Shown piece by piece: positions 1 through 7,947 of a DNA stretch of 64,000 nt. This DNA comes from Hyphomicrobiales bacterium (GTDB taxonomy: Bacteria > Pseudomonadota > Alphaproteobacteria > Rhizobiales > Rhizobiaceae). The stretch lies in assembly GCA_002709005.1 (NCBI GenBank), contig PAPH01000044.1:124001-188000 (forward strand), given 5' to 3'. The position numbers and the translations under genes are program-made. Every line of letters starts with the position of its first letter. Position 1 is the stretch's first letter. The notes under the pieces were generated by a model, which saw only the letters and a program-made list of their open reading frames with translations, was not told the DNA's origin and did not search any database.

Positions 1-258
1 TCGCTCGCCCGGCGCCAGCCGCGACCAGCGGCCATCCTCGAAAGCGTCGCGCGCCTTTTCGACGGCGAAATCCACATCGGCTGACCCGCAGGCGGCGATC
101 CCGGTCAGCACCTCACCGGTTGCCGGATTGACGGTGTCGAATGTCTTGCCGGACTTCGCCGGGCGGAAACCGCCGTCGATGAAGGCCTGGTTCGGGAAAT
201 CGAGGCCGGCGGCAATTGCCTTGTATTCTTCGGTCGTCAGGAGTTCGCTCATGGTCAT
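1..258 (-). CDS. NAD(P)-dependent aldehyde dehydrogenase, N-terminal part (cut by window edge)
   Basis: The ORF track misses this gene because it runs off the window. Reading the minus strand from the ATG at 258 gives an open frame of 86 codons starting MTMSELLTTEEYKAIAAGLD and continuing through FIDGGFRPA, TVNPATGEVL and DGRWSRLAPGER, the typical N-terminus of PuuC/AldA-like aldehyde dehydrogenases. The catalytic Cys and Glu lie outside the window. Its start overlaps the stop of the DapA-family gene (ATGA), so the two are probably translationally coupled. A likely role is oxidation of a semialdehyde made by the upstream lyase, for example 2-oxoglutarate semialdehyde; that substrate is inference. 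A second in-frame ATG lies at 252. Confidence 0.85.
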   Translation of the reverse strand, partial: MTMSELLTTEEYKAIAAGLDFPNQAFIDGGFRPAKSGKTFDTVNPATGEVLTGIAACGSADVDFAVEKARDAFEDGRWSRLAPGER

Positions 259-1160
259 GCCTCCGCTTCGATTTCGGCAACAGTGCGCTTGAGGACGCGC
301 ACCACCTGCTCAAGTTGCCGTTTGTCGTCCTTGTTGAGCGGCTTGAGCGGAGGGCGCGGCGGCCCGGCATACTGCCCGTTCATCTCGCATCCGTACTTGA
401 TACACTGGATAAACTTCCCCCCCTGTTCGAGAACGCGCATCAGAGGCATCATCGCCGACATGATCCGCCGCCCCTTGTCGAAGTTGCCCTCTAACGCGCA
501 GGCCTTCCACAACGCGATGTGTTCTTTCGGCAGGAAGTTGGAGCCGCCGCAAACCCAGCTCCGGGCGCCCCAGGCGAAGAACTCCAGCGCTTGGTCGTCC
601 ATGCCGCAGGACATCTGTATGTGCGGATAATCGCGCGCCAGCAGATGCACCCGGTTGATGTCGCCCGAGCTTTCCTTGATGGCGCAAAAATTGCGGCTGC
701 GACCGATGCGGTCGAGAAACTCTTCTCCCATATCGATGCCCATTCGCCCCGGATAGTTATAAAGCATGACCGGCAGGTCGGCCGCCCTGTCGATGGCCAG
801 CGCATTGAGAGCGCTTTCACGCTCGGTCGGTACCGCATAGGGGGGCGAACCGACCAGAATTGCCGCGGCGCCGATCTTGGCTGCGACTTCGGCCATTGCA
901 ATGGAGTCGGGAAGCCGTATGGCCACGGTGCCGACGATCAGCGGCAGGCGTTCGCCGACAACCTCACGGGCGAGTTTTGCCATTTCAATGCGTTCGTCCA
1001 TCGACTGGGCATAGTATTCCCCCGTCGATCCGCCATTGATGATGCCGTGGACACCGGCCTCGATCAGCGCCTCGATATTTGAAACGAAGGCGTCACGGTC
1101 GATGCTTCCATCCTCGCGGTGAGGCGTGATTATGGGCGTGTAAATACCTTCGAACTTCAT
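255..1160 (-). CDS. DapA/N-acetylneuraminate lyase family protein
   Basis: This 301-residue protein is the usual length for the class I aldolase family that contains dihydrodipicolinate synthase, NanA, ketodeoxyglucarate dehydratase and pyrroline-4-hydroxy-2-carboxylate deaminase. Visible landmarks are GGSTGEY (about 43-49), Tyr134 in LYNYPGR and the Schiff-base Lys162 in IKESSGD. It is unlikely to be the biosynthetic DapA, because it sits between a GntR regulator and an aldehyde dehydrogenase with 4-bp ATGA overlaps at both ends, beside a betaine-type importer. A catabolic lyase or dehydratase/deaminase that releases a semialdehyde is the most economical reading. The exact substrate cannot be read from sequence. 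Confidence 0.85.
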   Translation of the reverse strand: MKFEGIYTPIITPHREDGSIDRDAFVSNIEALIEAGVHGIINGGSTGEYYAQSMDERIEMAKLAREVVGERLPLIVGTVAIRLPDSIAMAEVAAKIGAAAILVGSPPYAVPTERESALNALAIDRAADLPVMLYNYPGRMGIDMGEEFLDRIGRSRNFCAIKESSGDINRVHLLARDYPHIQMSCGMDDQALEFFAWGARSWVCGGSNFLPKEHIALWKACALEGNFDKGRRIMSAMMPLMRVLEQGGKFIQCIKYGCEMNGQYAGPPRPPLKPLNKDDKRQLEQVVRVLKRTVAEIEAEA

Positions 1161-1879
1161 GCGTTACCTCTCTTCCGCTGGCTGCCCGGAGCATGGCCGA
1201 GCGGAATCTGAATACTTTTCGGCGTTACGAAACTTTCGATTTCCGCACGCGACAACTCCCAATGCGCCACCGCCAGTTCGGAGGCTGCGTCGGCGTCTCC
1301 CGACTCGATAAGCGCGATGAATTGATCGTGCTGCTCTGCCGCCACGGCTCGTTGATCGGCAAGCGCCTGTGTCCTTGGACTGTAAAACGTCATGCCGATG
1401 CGCGTGTGATCGATCAGGAGACGGCGCAGGCTTGGGACGAGGAACTCGTTGTCCGCCATCTCGCCTATGATGGCGTGGAACCGCTCGTTCATCAGAGCGC
1501 GAGCGGGGGTGTCGCCATCGCGGATGGCCGCCCGGAAAAGCAACTGGGTATCTTTCAACCGCATGATCTGTTCGGCGCGGGCGTTCTCGGCGGCCAGTCG
1601 GGTAACGGCAGCATAAATCATCGGCGCCGCGACGAAGAAGTTGCGGAGCGTCTTGTGCGTCATCGGCGCGACCTGTGCGCCGCGGTTCTCGTGCAGAACG
1701 ACATAGCCGTCTCCCGCCAGTTGTCGCAACACTTCGCGCAACGGCGGCCGTGAGATCATGTAGGCCTCCGCGATCCGTGTCTCGTCCAGGTAACTGCCGG
1801 GCTCGAGATCCAACGTGAGGATCCGCCGTTGCAGATCCTCCAGACAGTTTGCCTTCCTGCTTCTGTTGTCGTCGCTCAC
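1157..1879 (-). CDS. GntR-family transcriptional regulator (FCD/FadR type)
   Basis: The ORF track extends this frame far upstream. I place the start at the GTG at 1879 because GGAAGGAG lies at proper spacing before it, giving 240 residues. A winged-helix GntR domain occupies roughly 15-80 (ILTLDLEPGSYLDE, SRPPLREVLRQLAGDGYV). An all-helical FCD ligand domain follows, with the expected acidic/His metal-site residues around NERFHAIIGEMADN. The stop overlaps the lyase start (ATGA), so it heads the lyase - aldehyde dehydrogenase operon and is divergent from the ABC importer. It probably represses both units until the substrate or an intermediate appears. Confidence 0.88.
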   Translation of the reverse strand: MSDDNRSRKANCLEDLQRRILTLDLEPGSYLDETRIAEAYMISRPPLREVLRQLAGDGYVVLHENRGAQVAPMTHKTLRNFFVAAPMIYAAVTRLAAENARAEQIMRLKDTQLLFRAAIRDGDTPARALMNERFHAIIGEMADNEFLVPSLRRLLIDHTRIGMTFYSPRTQALADQRAVAAEQHDQFIALIESGDADAASELAVAHWELSRAEIESFVTPKSIQIPLGHAPGSQRKRGNA

Positions 1880-1957
1880 CTGCTTCTCCTTCCGGCAATG
1901 CTTGGCGCGAAGCATAGCGCCGTTCATGCGTCTATGTGTAGGCTTATAAAATACATC

Positions 1958-1967
1958 TTGTCTACAG
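1958..1967. promoter_or_regulatory. candidate GntR/FCD operator
   Basis: The sequence TTGTCTACAG lies in the divergent intergenic region between the GntR gene and the importer ATPase. It resembles the TNGTNNNACNA-like operators of FCD-type GntR proteins and sits in an AT-rich stretch suited to promoters. Assignment to the neighbouring regulator is inference from position. Confidence 0.4.
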
Positions 1968-2008
1968 TAGATTTTTATGTTCATGATCGCGGCAAAAGAG
2001 GGGACAAG

Positions 2009-3091
2009 ATGGCCGAGACCACGCGAGAAACCGTCATTCGCTGCGAGGGCGTCTGGAAGATTTTTGGCGACATGCCTCGTGACGCGCTGGACGCCGTGCT
2101 TACGCAGAGAATGTCGAAAGAGGAGATCCGCGATCGCTATGACTGCATAGTCGGCGTGCGGGATGCGAGTTTCAGTGTCGCGCGCGGCGAGATCTTCTGC
2201 ATCATGGGCTTGTCGGGGTCCGGAAAGTCGACACTGATCCGCCATATCAACCGCCTCATAGAACCGACCGCGGGCTCCATCCTGATCGAGGGCGAGGACG
2301 TAAACGCGCTGTCGGCGCGGGATTTGCGCCGGCTGCGGGCCGAAAAGATCGGCATGGTGTTCCAGAACATGGCCTTGATGCCGCACAGAACGGTGCTGGA
2401 AAATGTCGGTTTCAGCCAGGAAGTACGCGGCCACGATTTGCGCGAACGCAACAGCAATGCACTGCGCGCCATCGAAGCCGTCGATCTGAAAGGCTGGGAG
2501 AACAAGTATCCCGACGAACTCTCCGGCGGAATGCAGCAGCGCGTCGGTCTGGCCCGCGCAATTGCCGCCGATCCGACGATCTTGCTGATGGACGAGCCGT
2601 TCTCTGCGCTCGACCCGCTGATCCGGCGGCAGTTGCAGGAAAAGTTCATGACTTTATCGGCCGAGATGAAGAAGACGACGCTCTTCATCACCCACGATCT
2701 CGACGAGGCGATCCGCATCGGCGACCGCATCGCCATCATGAAAGACGGCATTCTGGTGCAGATCGGGACACCCGAAGAAATCGTCACCAATCCAGCGGAT
2801 GACTACGTCGCCGAGTTTGTCGCAGGGATTTCGAAGCTCGACCTGGTGTCGGCGGGAAAAATCATGGAGCCCATCGACGCTTTTCTGCAGCGCCGCGGCA
2901 ACAGCGACATCGCGGATTGGCCCGAGGCTCATCCCGGTCAGTCACTCGACGACCTCCTCAACCTGTCGATCAGCACGCAGCATCCCGTCGTCGTCAAGAT
3001 CGACGGCAATCCGATCGGCATCGTTACGAAGAACACGCTTCTTCGCGGCATCAAGGGCGAATTCAGCCCGCGGACCAATCTTCCAGGCTGA
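2009..3091 (+). CDS. glycine betaine/proline-type ABC transporter ATPase
   Basis: The start is set at the ATG at 2009 (MAETTRETVIRC), preceded by AGAGGGGA, rather than the longer ORF-track start. The 360-residue protein has Walker A GLSGSGKS (about 71-78), Q-loop FQNMALMPH, signature LSGGMQQR, Walker B ILLMDEPFSALD and an H-loop THDLDEA. This is the ProV/OpuAA pattern, including the long N-terminal segment before the nucleotide-binding core. The C-terminal tail (VVVKIDGNPIGIVT) looks like a degenerate CBS-type regulatory module. It is followed after 12 bp by the permease, and it energises uptake of a quaternary amine or proline-like compound. Confidence 0.92.
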   Translation: MAETTRETVIRCEGVWKIFGDMPRDALDAVLTQRMSKEEIRDRYDCIVGVRDASFSVARGEIFCIMGLSGSGKSTLIRHINRLIEPTAGSILIEGEDVNALSARDLRRLRAEKIGMVFQNMALMPHRTVLENVGFSQEVRGHDLRERNSNALRAIEAVDLKGWENKYPDELSGGMQQRVGLARAIAADPTILLMDEPFSALDPLIRRQLQEKFMTLSAEMKKTTLFITHDLDEAIRIGDRIAIMKDGILVQIGTPEEIVTNPADDYVAEFVAGISKLDLVSAGKIMEPIDAFLQRRGNSDIADWPEAHPGQSLDDLLNLSISTQHPVVVKIDGNPIGIVTKNTLLRGIKGEFSPRTNLPG

Positions 3092-3103
3092 GGAGGCACC
3101 GAT

Positions 3104-4039
3104 ATGGCCGAAACCGAATTCAACCTCCTCGACCCGTTTTCATCCATCGACCTCGGCATTGCCGATATGACGGACGGCATCAAGCAATGGGCGATCGGCA
3201 ACCGGGAAATCATCCAACCGGTGAAGAATGTCTTCAACTCGATGATTACCGGCATCGATACCGCGCTAAATGCCGTTCCGCCGGTTGTCATGCTGTTGAT
3301 CCTGGTTCTGGTCGCCTGGCAGGCGGCCGGCAAGCGAACCGCCGGCGTGGTCGCAATCAGCATGATCGCGCTCGGTCTGCTCGCACCGAATGCCTGGGGG
3401 CTGGCGATGACCACCCTCGCTATCGTGGTGTCGTCGGTGATCCTTTGCTTCTTGATCGGACTGCCACTCGGCATTCTGGCGGGCAAGAGCGACCGCTTCG
3501 AAACGGCGATACGCCCGGTCCTGGACACGATGCAGACGATCCCGGCATTCGTCTATCTGGTGCCCGTGGTCATGCTGATCGGTATTGGCAACGTATCCGG
3601 CGTCATCGTGACGATCATCTTTTCGCTGCCGCCTCTCATTCGCCTGACCTCTCTCGGCATTCGCGGCGTCAATCCTTCGGTTGTCGAGGCTGCGCGCGCC
3701 TTTGGCGCAAATCCGCGCCAGATCCTGTTCAAGGTCGAGATGCCGCTCGCCACGCCAACCATTCTGGCCGGGGTCAACCAGACGATCATGCTGTCGCTAT
3801 CGATGGTGGTCATCGCCTCGATGATCTCGGTCAAGGGCTTGGGCAACGAGGTGTTGCGCGCCATGGGACGGCTTGACGCCGGCAAGGCGATCGTCGGCGG
3901 CATGGGCATTGTCATCCTCGCAATCGTTCTCGACCGGATCACCCAGGGAATGGGGCAATCCGGGCGCGAGCGTGGTCACCGTCACTGGTGGCAGGGCGGA
4001 CCGGTCGGGCTCGTCATGCGCATCATCGGCAAAACTTGA
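3104..4039 (+). CDS. glycine betaine/proline-type ABC transporter permease
   Basis: This 311-residue inner-membrane protein is rich in hydrophobic segments. It has a BPD_transp_1 core whose cytoplasmic coupling loop reads VVEAARAFGANPRQILFKVEMPLA. The N-terminal hydrophilic stretch of about 60 residues and the overall layout match ProW/OpuAB. The tail after the last membrane helix is unusually basic (GRERGHRHWWQGG). It lies between the ATPase and binding-protein genes in one operon and would form the homodimeric channel of the importer. Confidence 0.92.
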   Translation: MAETEFNLLDPFSSIDLGIADMTDGIKQWAIGNREIIQPVKNVFNSMITGIDTALNAVPPVVMLLILVLVAWQAAGKRTAGVVAISMIALGLLAPNAWGLAMTTLAIVVSSVILCFLIGLPLGILAGKSDRFETAIRPVLDTMQTIPAFVYLVPVVMLIGIGNVSGVIVTIIFSLPPLIRLTSLGIRGVNPSVVEAARAFGANPRQILFKVEMPLATPTILAGVNQTIMLSLSMVVIASMISVKGLGNEVLRAMGRLDAGKAIVGGMGIVILAIVLDRITQGMGQSGRERGHRHWWQGGPVGLVMRIIGKT

Positions 4040-4080
4040 GATCTTCCTGCAACAAAGCAACAACAGAGGAACAAGCAAAA

Positions 4081-5064
4081 ATGTTCATGAAGACACTAAT
4101 CGCAGCAGTGCTGGCAACCACGGCGCTCACCGGCGCGACGCTGGCCAATGACAAACCCGGCGAAGGCGTGACTGTTCGCCCGGTCGTCGGCCTGATCGCG
4201 GAAGAATACTTCCAGAGCCGGATCGTCTTCCATGCGCTCGAAGATCTCGGCTATACCGTCGCCGAACCGCTCGAAGCGGAAATCCAGACCGCGCACCTTG
4301 CCGTCGGTACTGGCGACGCTGATTTCTATCCGATCCAGTGGAAGAACCTTCAACAAGCATTTTTCGACGAATCCGGCGGAGATGACGTCCTTGAGCGTGT
4401 GGGCCCCTTCATCAGCGGCATGGTTCAGGGCTACCTGATCGACAAGAAAACTTATGATTCCGGCGTCACGAACCTGGGTGACCTCAAGGATCCGGCCATC
4501 GCCGCGAAGTTCGACGCCGATGGTGACGGCAAGGCCGATCTGGCGGGCTGCGTTCCGGGCTGGGGCTGCGAGCGCGTGATCGAGCACCATCTGACCGAGT
4601 ATGGATTGCGCGACACGGTGACCCACAATCAGGGTTCCTACAACGCCATCATGGCCGATACGATCGCGCGCTACCAGAACGGCGAGCCGATCTTCTACTA
4701 CACATGGACCCCATACTGGGTCTCCGGTGCGCTGGTCCCCGGAAAGGATGTTGAATGGTTGAGCGTCCCCTACACCTCCCTCCCCGACGGGGTCGAGGCG
4801 GAGACCACATTCGACGGCAAGAACCTCGGTTTCGCTGTCGACAACATGTACATCCTGACAACCGACAAGTTCCTGGCTGACAATCCTCCGGCCGCCAAGC
4901 TCTTCGCCGCGATGAACATCAACATCAACGACATCTCTGCGCAGAACAAGAAAATGGCAGACGGCGAAGACAAGTCCGCCGATATCGACCGGCACGTGTC
5001 CGAGTGGATTGCGGCCCACCAGGCCGACTACGACAGCTGGCTGGCTGCCGCCCGCGCCGATTAA
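4081..5064 (+). CDS. periplasmic glycine betaine/proline-type substrate-binding protein
   Basis: The start is taken at the ATG at 4081, which gives a Sec signal peptide MFMKTLIAAVLATTALTGATLA and a mature protein of about 305 residues. Blocks such as DADGDGKADLAGC, CVPGWGCE, VTHNQGSYNAIMADTI and FYYTWTPYWVSG are those of the ProX family of E. coli, including the aromatic residues that box a quaternary ammonium group. It is the last gene of the three-gene importer operon. Betaines are the family ligands. The linked catabolic genes suggest uptake for use as carbon or nitrogen rather than only osmoprotection, which is inference. Confidence 0.92.
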   Translation: MFMKTLIAAVLATTALTGATLANDKPGEGVTVRPVVGLIAEEYFQSRIVFHALEDLGYTVAEPLEAEIQTAHLAVGTGDADFYPIQWKNLQQAFFDESGGDDVLERVGPFISGMVQGYLIDKKTYDSGVTNLGDLKDPAIAAKFDADGDGKADLAGCVPGWGCERVIEHHLTEYGLRDTVTHNQGSYNAIMADTIARYQNGEPIFYYTWTPYWVSGALVPGKDVEWLSVPYTSLPDGVEAETTFDGKNLGFAVDNMYILTTDKFLADNPPAAKLFAAMNININDISAQNKKMADGEDKSADIDRHVSEWIAAHQADYDSWLAAARAD

Positions 5065-5070
5065 CAGGAT

Positions 5071-5114
5071 AATGATCGACGCCGCGCGGCTTCTGTCGCG
5101 CGGCGTCGATCATT
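5071..5114. repeat. 18-bp perfect inverted repeat between importer and regulator genes
   Basis: The left arm AATGATCGACGCCGCGCG (5071-5088) is exactly complementary to 5097-5114, with an 8-nt loop gcttctgt. It starts 6 bp after the binding-protein stop and ends 16 bp before the GlxA-type start. No T-tract follows on either strand, so it is not a standard intrinsic terminator. It could protect the 3' end of the importer mRNA, attenuate read-through into the regulator gene, or bind protein. Confidence 0.7.
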
Positions 5115-5130
5115 CGAAGAGATCGAGCCC

Positions 5131-6081
5131 ATGACAGGCATGCAGCATTTCATGTTCGCGTTGGCGGAAAATTTTACCCACCTTGCGTTCTCCTGTGCCG
5201 TAGAACCCTTGCGACTCGCCAATCTGATCAGCAACAAAGATCTCTATCGCTGGTCATTCGCCTCACCAGACGGCCGGACGGCGACCAGTTCAAACGGCGC
5301 CGTGACGCTGGTTCACCATTCCTTTGAAAATTTGCCCGAATGCGACCGTCTTTTCGTCATCTCGGGCATTGAGATGCACCGTCGAGACCACAGTGACCTG
5401 ATCGCCACGCTCCGGCGCGAGCGCAGCAGAGGCAGGCAAATCGGTGCGTTGTGCTCGGGCGCATGGGTATTGGCCAAGGCCGGGTTCCTCTACGGTATGC
5501 AGGCCGCGATACACTGGGAATACCACGACGCCTTCATGGAGGAATTTCCTGATGTCAATCTTGTTCGCAACGTCTTCGTTGCCGATGAAAAGTTCATCAC
5601 CGCGTCCGGGGGAACTGCGACCGCCGACTTGATGCTGCACCTGATCGAGGTCGATCACGGCTACGATCTTTCGGCCGCAATCGCCGACCAGATGGTCTAT
5701 GCCGCGGTGCGCAATTCCACAGCGGCGCAACGGGCCTCCCTACATTCGCGTCACGGAATGCGTAGCAAACATATCGTCAAGGCGATCGAGATGATGCGCG
5801 ACAATATCGACGATCCGATCTCGCCAGCGGCGATAGCCCGCGAACTCGGAATCTCGCCGCGCCAGATCCAGCGTCTGTTCGGCCGCCACCTGAATACCTC
5901 TCCAACCAAGTACTTCATGGAAATGCGGTTGGAACGGGCACATCATTTGCTGAAACAAACGGATTCCTCTGTCACCCAGGTTGCCGTGGCCTGCGGCTTT
6001 GTCAATCCAGGCCATTTCTCCCGCATCTATCGCGCCGCCTATGGCGTTTCGCCCATGACGGACCGCAGTCGTCTTTCTTGA
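5131..6081 (+). CDS. GlxA-family AraC-type regulator with DJ-1/PfpI sensor domain
   Basis: In this 316-residue protein the N-terminal 200 residues form a DJ-1/PfpI-like amidotransferase fold with the nucleophile-elbow Cys108 (ALCSGAWVLAKAG). The C-terminal 100 carry two AraC helix-turn-helix motifs (SPAAIARELGISPRQIQRLF and VTQVAVACGFVNPGHFSRIY). This architecture is that of GbdR and CdhR, which respond to glycine betaine or carnitine derivatives. Placement directly after the betaine-type importer supports a role as activator of the island. The start ATG follows a weak AAGAGATCGAG ribosome site. Confidence 0.9.
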   Translation: MTGMQHFMFALAENFTHLAFSCAVEPLRLANLISNKDLYRWSFASPDGRTATSSNGAVTLVHHSFENLPECDRLFVISGIEMHRRDHSDLIATLRRERSRGRQIGALCSGAWVLAKAGFLYGMQAAIHWEYHDAFMEEFPDVNLVRNVFVADEKFITASGGTATADLMLHLIEVDHGYDLSAAIADQMVYAAVRNSTAAQRASLHSRHGMRSKHIVKAIEMMRDNIDDPISPAAIARELGISPRQIQRLFGRHLNTSPTKYFMEMRLERAHHLLKQTDSSVTQVAVACGFVNPGHFSRIYRAAYGVSPMTDRSRLS

Positions 6082-6348
6082 GGTGGGACTGGGTTTTACC
6101 CGCAAACAGGAATTGCATTTCTTATGCAGCGCTGCCGAATGACAGCTTACGAGAGTTTTCGATCTCGGGCCGAATAGAACCGGACGCACCTGATCTAGCT
6201 CGGCTTTGCCGCGGCTGATGAACGTCAAACGGGAAATGGATGAGCTGGACGTCGCCACACGGAAGCGGCGCACCGACATCAAAATCGACGGCTACACTCG
6301 GCCTTTTGGTCGATCAAGGTCAGTTTTCATCTTCGGTGTGGGGATTGA

Positions 6349-6425
6349 TGGTAGCGGAGGAGGGATTCGAACCCCCGACACAAGGATTATGATTCCTCTG
6401 CTCTAACCTACTGAGCTACTCCGCC
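6349..6425 (-). tRNA. tRNA-Met (anticodon CAT), probably elongator
   Basis: The minus strand folds into a full cloverleaf. The acceptor GGCGGAG pairs with CTCCGCT, the D arm is GCTC/GAGC, and the anticodon stem GAGGA/TCCTT encloses loop ATCATAA (CAT). The T arm is GGGGGTTCGAATCCC, and the 3' ACCA is encoded. The first pair is G-T and not the C/A mismatch of initiator tRNA, so this is an elongator Met or, less likely, the lysidine-modified Ile2 species. Confidence 0.93.
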
Positions 6426-6786
6426 AGGAGCGAGGGGACGCGCTGGGCGTCCGGGTCGGTCGGGCGGCATATAAGGGGCGGGCCTGCCGGGTGTCAAGCA
6501 CGTTGGACGGGGAAAAGACGGCGCCATCCGGCGCGCGGTTCTTAGCCCTACTTGGCACGCTTGCCATAGCCATCGTCACAAGGTCCCGCGGGGCCTTGCG
6601 CAGGAGGGCCTGACAGCCGCCCGGACCGCCTTCCCGACTGACCGCGCCGCCTTGTCGCGCCCGTTCCCCGCCCCTTGCCTTGCGGCCCCCGCGGGTCTAG
6701 TCATCGCGCCGGAACGCCAAGGCCCTTGCCGGATCGCCACGACCGGCCGGCCTTTTCCGCGACAACCAATCTGGATACGAGACTTC
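6426..6786. other. 361-bp gap upstream of tRNA-Met and of the oxidoreductase
   Basis: It holds the tRNA promoter (separate entry) at the left end. The rest contains a 7-bp hairpin AAGGTCC-CGCG-GGGCCTT at 6580-6597 without a T-tract and no convincing ORF; the ORFs listed there have no family features. I recognise nothing else in it. Confidence 0.5.
6469..6497 (-). promoter_or_regulatory. sigma70-type promoter of tRNA-Met
   Basis: On the minus strand TTGACA (6497-6492) is separated by exactly 17 bp from TTATAT (6474-6469), and the tRNA 5' end lies about 44 bp downstream. The GC-rich stretch just after the -10 box would be the discriminator region typical of stable-RNA promoters. Confidence 0.75.
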
Positions 6787-7764
6787 ATGACCGAGACCGC
6801 AGCACCCACCTCCGAGCTCAAGATCGCCGTCGTCGGCTGCGGGGTCTGGGGCGGCAATCACATCCGTACGCTGGCCGGGCTCGGCGCGCTCGGCGCGGTC
6901 TGCGACCGCAATCCGGAAAAGGCCAACGAGAAGGTAGCCGAATTCGGCGGCAAGGCGCTCTCCTTCGAGGACATGCTGGCCGATGAAGGGATCGACGGCG
7001 TGGTGCTCGCCCTGCCGCCGCACGAGCACGCCGAGGCCGCCCTTCAGGTGATCGCCGCCGGCAAGCACGTGCTCGTCGAAAAGCCGATCGCGCTCTCGGT
7101 CGCGGATGCCAGACGGGTGGTGGAGGCAGCAGAGGCCTCCGGCCTCCTCGCCATGACCGGCCATGTGTTGCGCTACCATCCCGCCTTCGAGGCACTGACC
7201 GATCTTGCGGCCGGCGGGCAGTTGGGCGAGATCAAATATGTCCATTCCCACCGGCTGGGGCTCGGGCGCTTCCATTCCGAGAACGATGCCTTGTGGGACA
7301 TCGCGCCACACGACCTGTCGCTGATCATGGCGCTGACCGGCGAGCGGCCGGACGCCGTCCACGGCGAGGGATCGGCGGTGCTCAACCACCTGAGCGATTT
7401 CGCGCATCTGCACCTGTCGTTTCCCTCCGGCGTGCGCGGCCACGTGTTCACCTCGCGGCTCAACCCCTATCGCGAGCGCCGGCTCACCGTGATCGGCTCC
7501 AAGGCGATGGCGGTGTTCGAGGACATGGAGCCGTGGGACAAGAAGCTCGCGCTCTACCATCACGAGGTCTGGGAGGACGAGACCGGCTTCCAGTCGAAGA
7601 TGGTGGACCCGGAATATATCGCCATCGACGAGGGCATGCCGCTTACCCGCGAGCTCGAGCACTTCCTCCACTGCATCGCCACCGGCGAGGCCCCCCGCAC
7701 GCCCGTGGCCGACGGCCTGGCGGTGATCGAGATCCTCTCCAAAGGCACCGTGACGCACGATTGA
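6787..7764 (+). CDS. Gfo/Idh/MocA-family NAD(P)-dependent oxidoreductase
   Basis: The start is placed at the ATG at 6787, where the Rossmann fold begins soon after (IAVVGCGVWGGNH). This gives 325 residues, normal for the family. Diagnostic elements are the EKPIALS motif (about 97-103) with the conserved Lys and the substrate-side motif WDIAPHDLSLIMAL, carrying the His of the catalytic site. The WxxxPHD pattern resembles WlbA/WbpB-type UDP-sugar 3-dehydrogenases, so a role in nucleotide-sugar or polysaccharide synthesis is possible. No sugar-pathway neighbour is present to confirm that. It is monocistronic, between tRNA-Met and the convergent rpoH. Confidence 0.85.
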   Translation: MTETAAPTSELKIAVVGCGVWGGNHIRTLAGLGALGAVCDRNPEKANEKVAEFGGKALSFEDMLADEGIDGVVLALPPHEHAEAALQVIAAGKHVLVEKPIALSVADARRVVEAAEASGLLAMTGHVLRYHPAFEALTDLAAGGQLGEIKYVHSHRLGLGRFHSENDALWDIAPHDLSLIMALTGERPDAVHGEGSAVLNHLSDFAHLHLSFPSGVRGHVFTSRLNPYRERRLTVIGSKAMAVFEDMEPWDKKLALYHHEVWEDETGFQSKMVDPEYIAIDEGMPLTRELEHFLHCIATGEAPRTPVADGLAVIEILSKGTVTHD

Positions 7765-7893
7765 GACCGGTGGGGCGAATGGTGAATAGCCAGTAGGGCG
7801 TGAAGGACCTACGCCCCTCCTCCTCCCCCTGAGGGAGGGATTGAGGGCGGGAGCCGCGAGCGCAAGCGATCCCCGCAAACATCCACACGCCAA

Positions 7894-7921
7894 CAAAAAA
7901 GGCAGGCCTCGTGGCCTGCCT
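7894..7921 (-). terminator. intrinsic terminator of rpoH
   Basis: Read on the minus strand, the stem AGGCAGGCC/GGCCTGCCT with a 4-nt loop is followed by TTTTTT. It lies 27 bp past the rpoH stop. Confidence 0.85.
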
Positions 7922-7947
7922 CTTCATTCGGTCATATCAGCACCGCC

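Noticed and set aside
255-1160. Calling the DapA-family gene biosynthetic dapA
   Set aside because: The context is a regulated catabolic operon and the family is functionally broad; lysine synthesis is not supported.
5071-5114. IS end or mobile-element inverted repeat
   Set aside because: No transposase, target duplication or second copy is seen, and the flanking genes fit one functional island.
6580-6597. Hairpin upstream of the Gfo/Idh/MocA gene as a terminator or small RNA
   Set aside because: A 7-bp stem without a T-tract or promoter is not enough to claim a feature.
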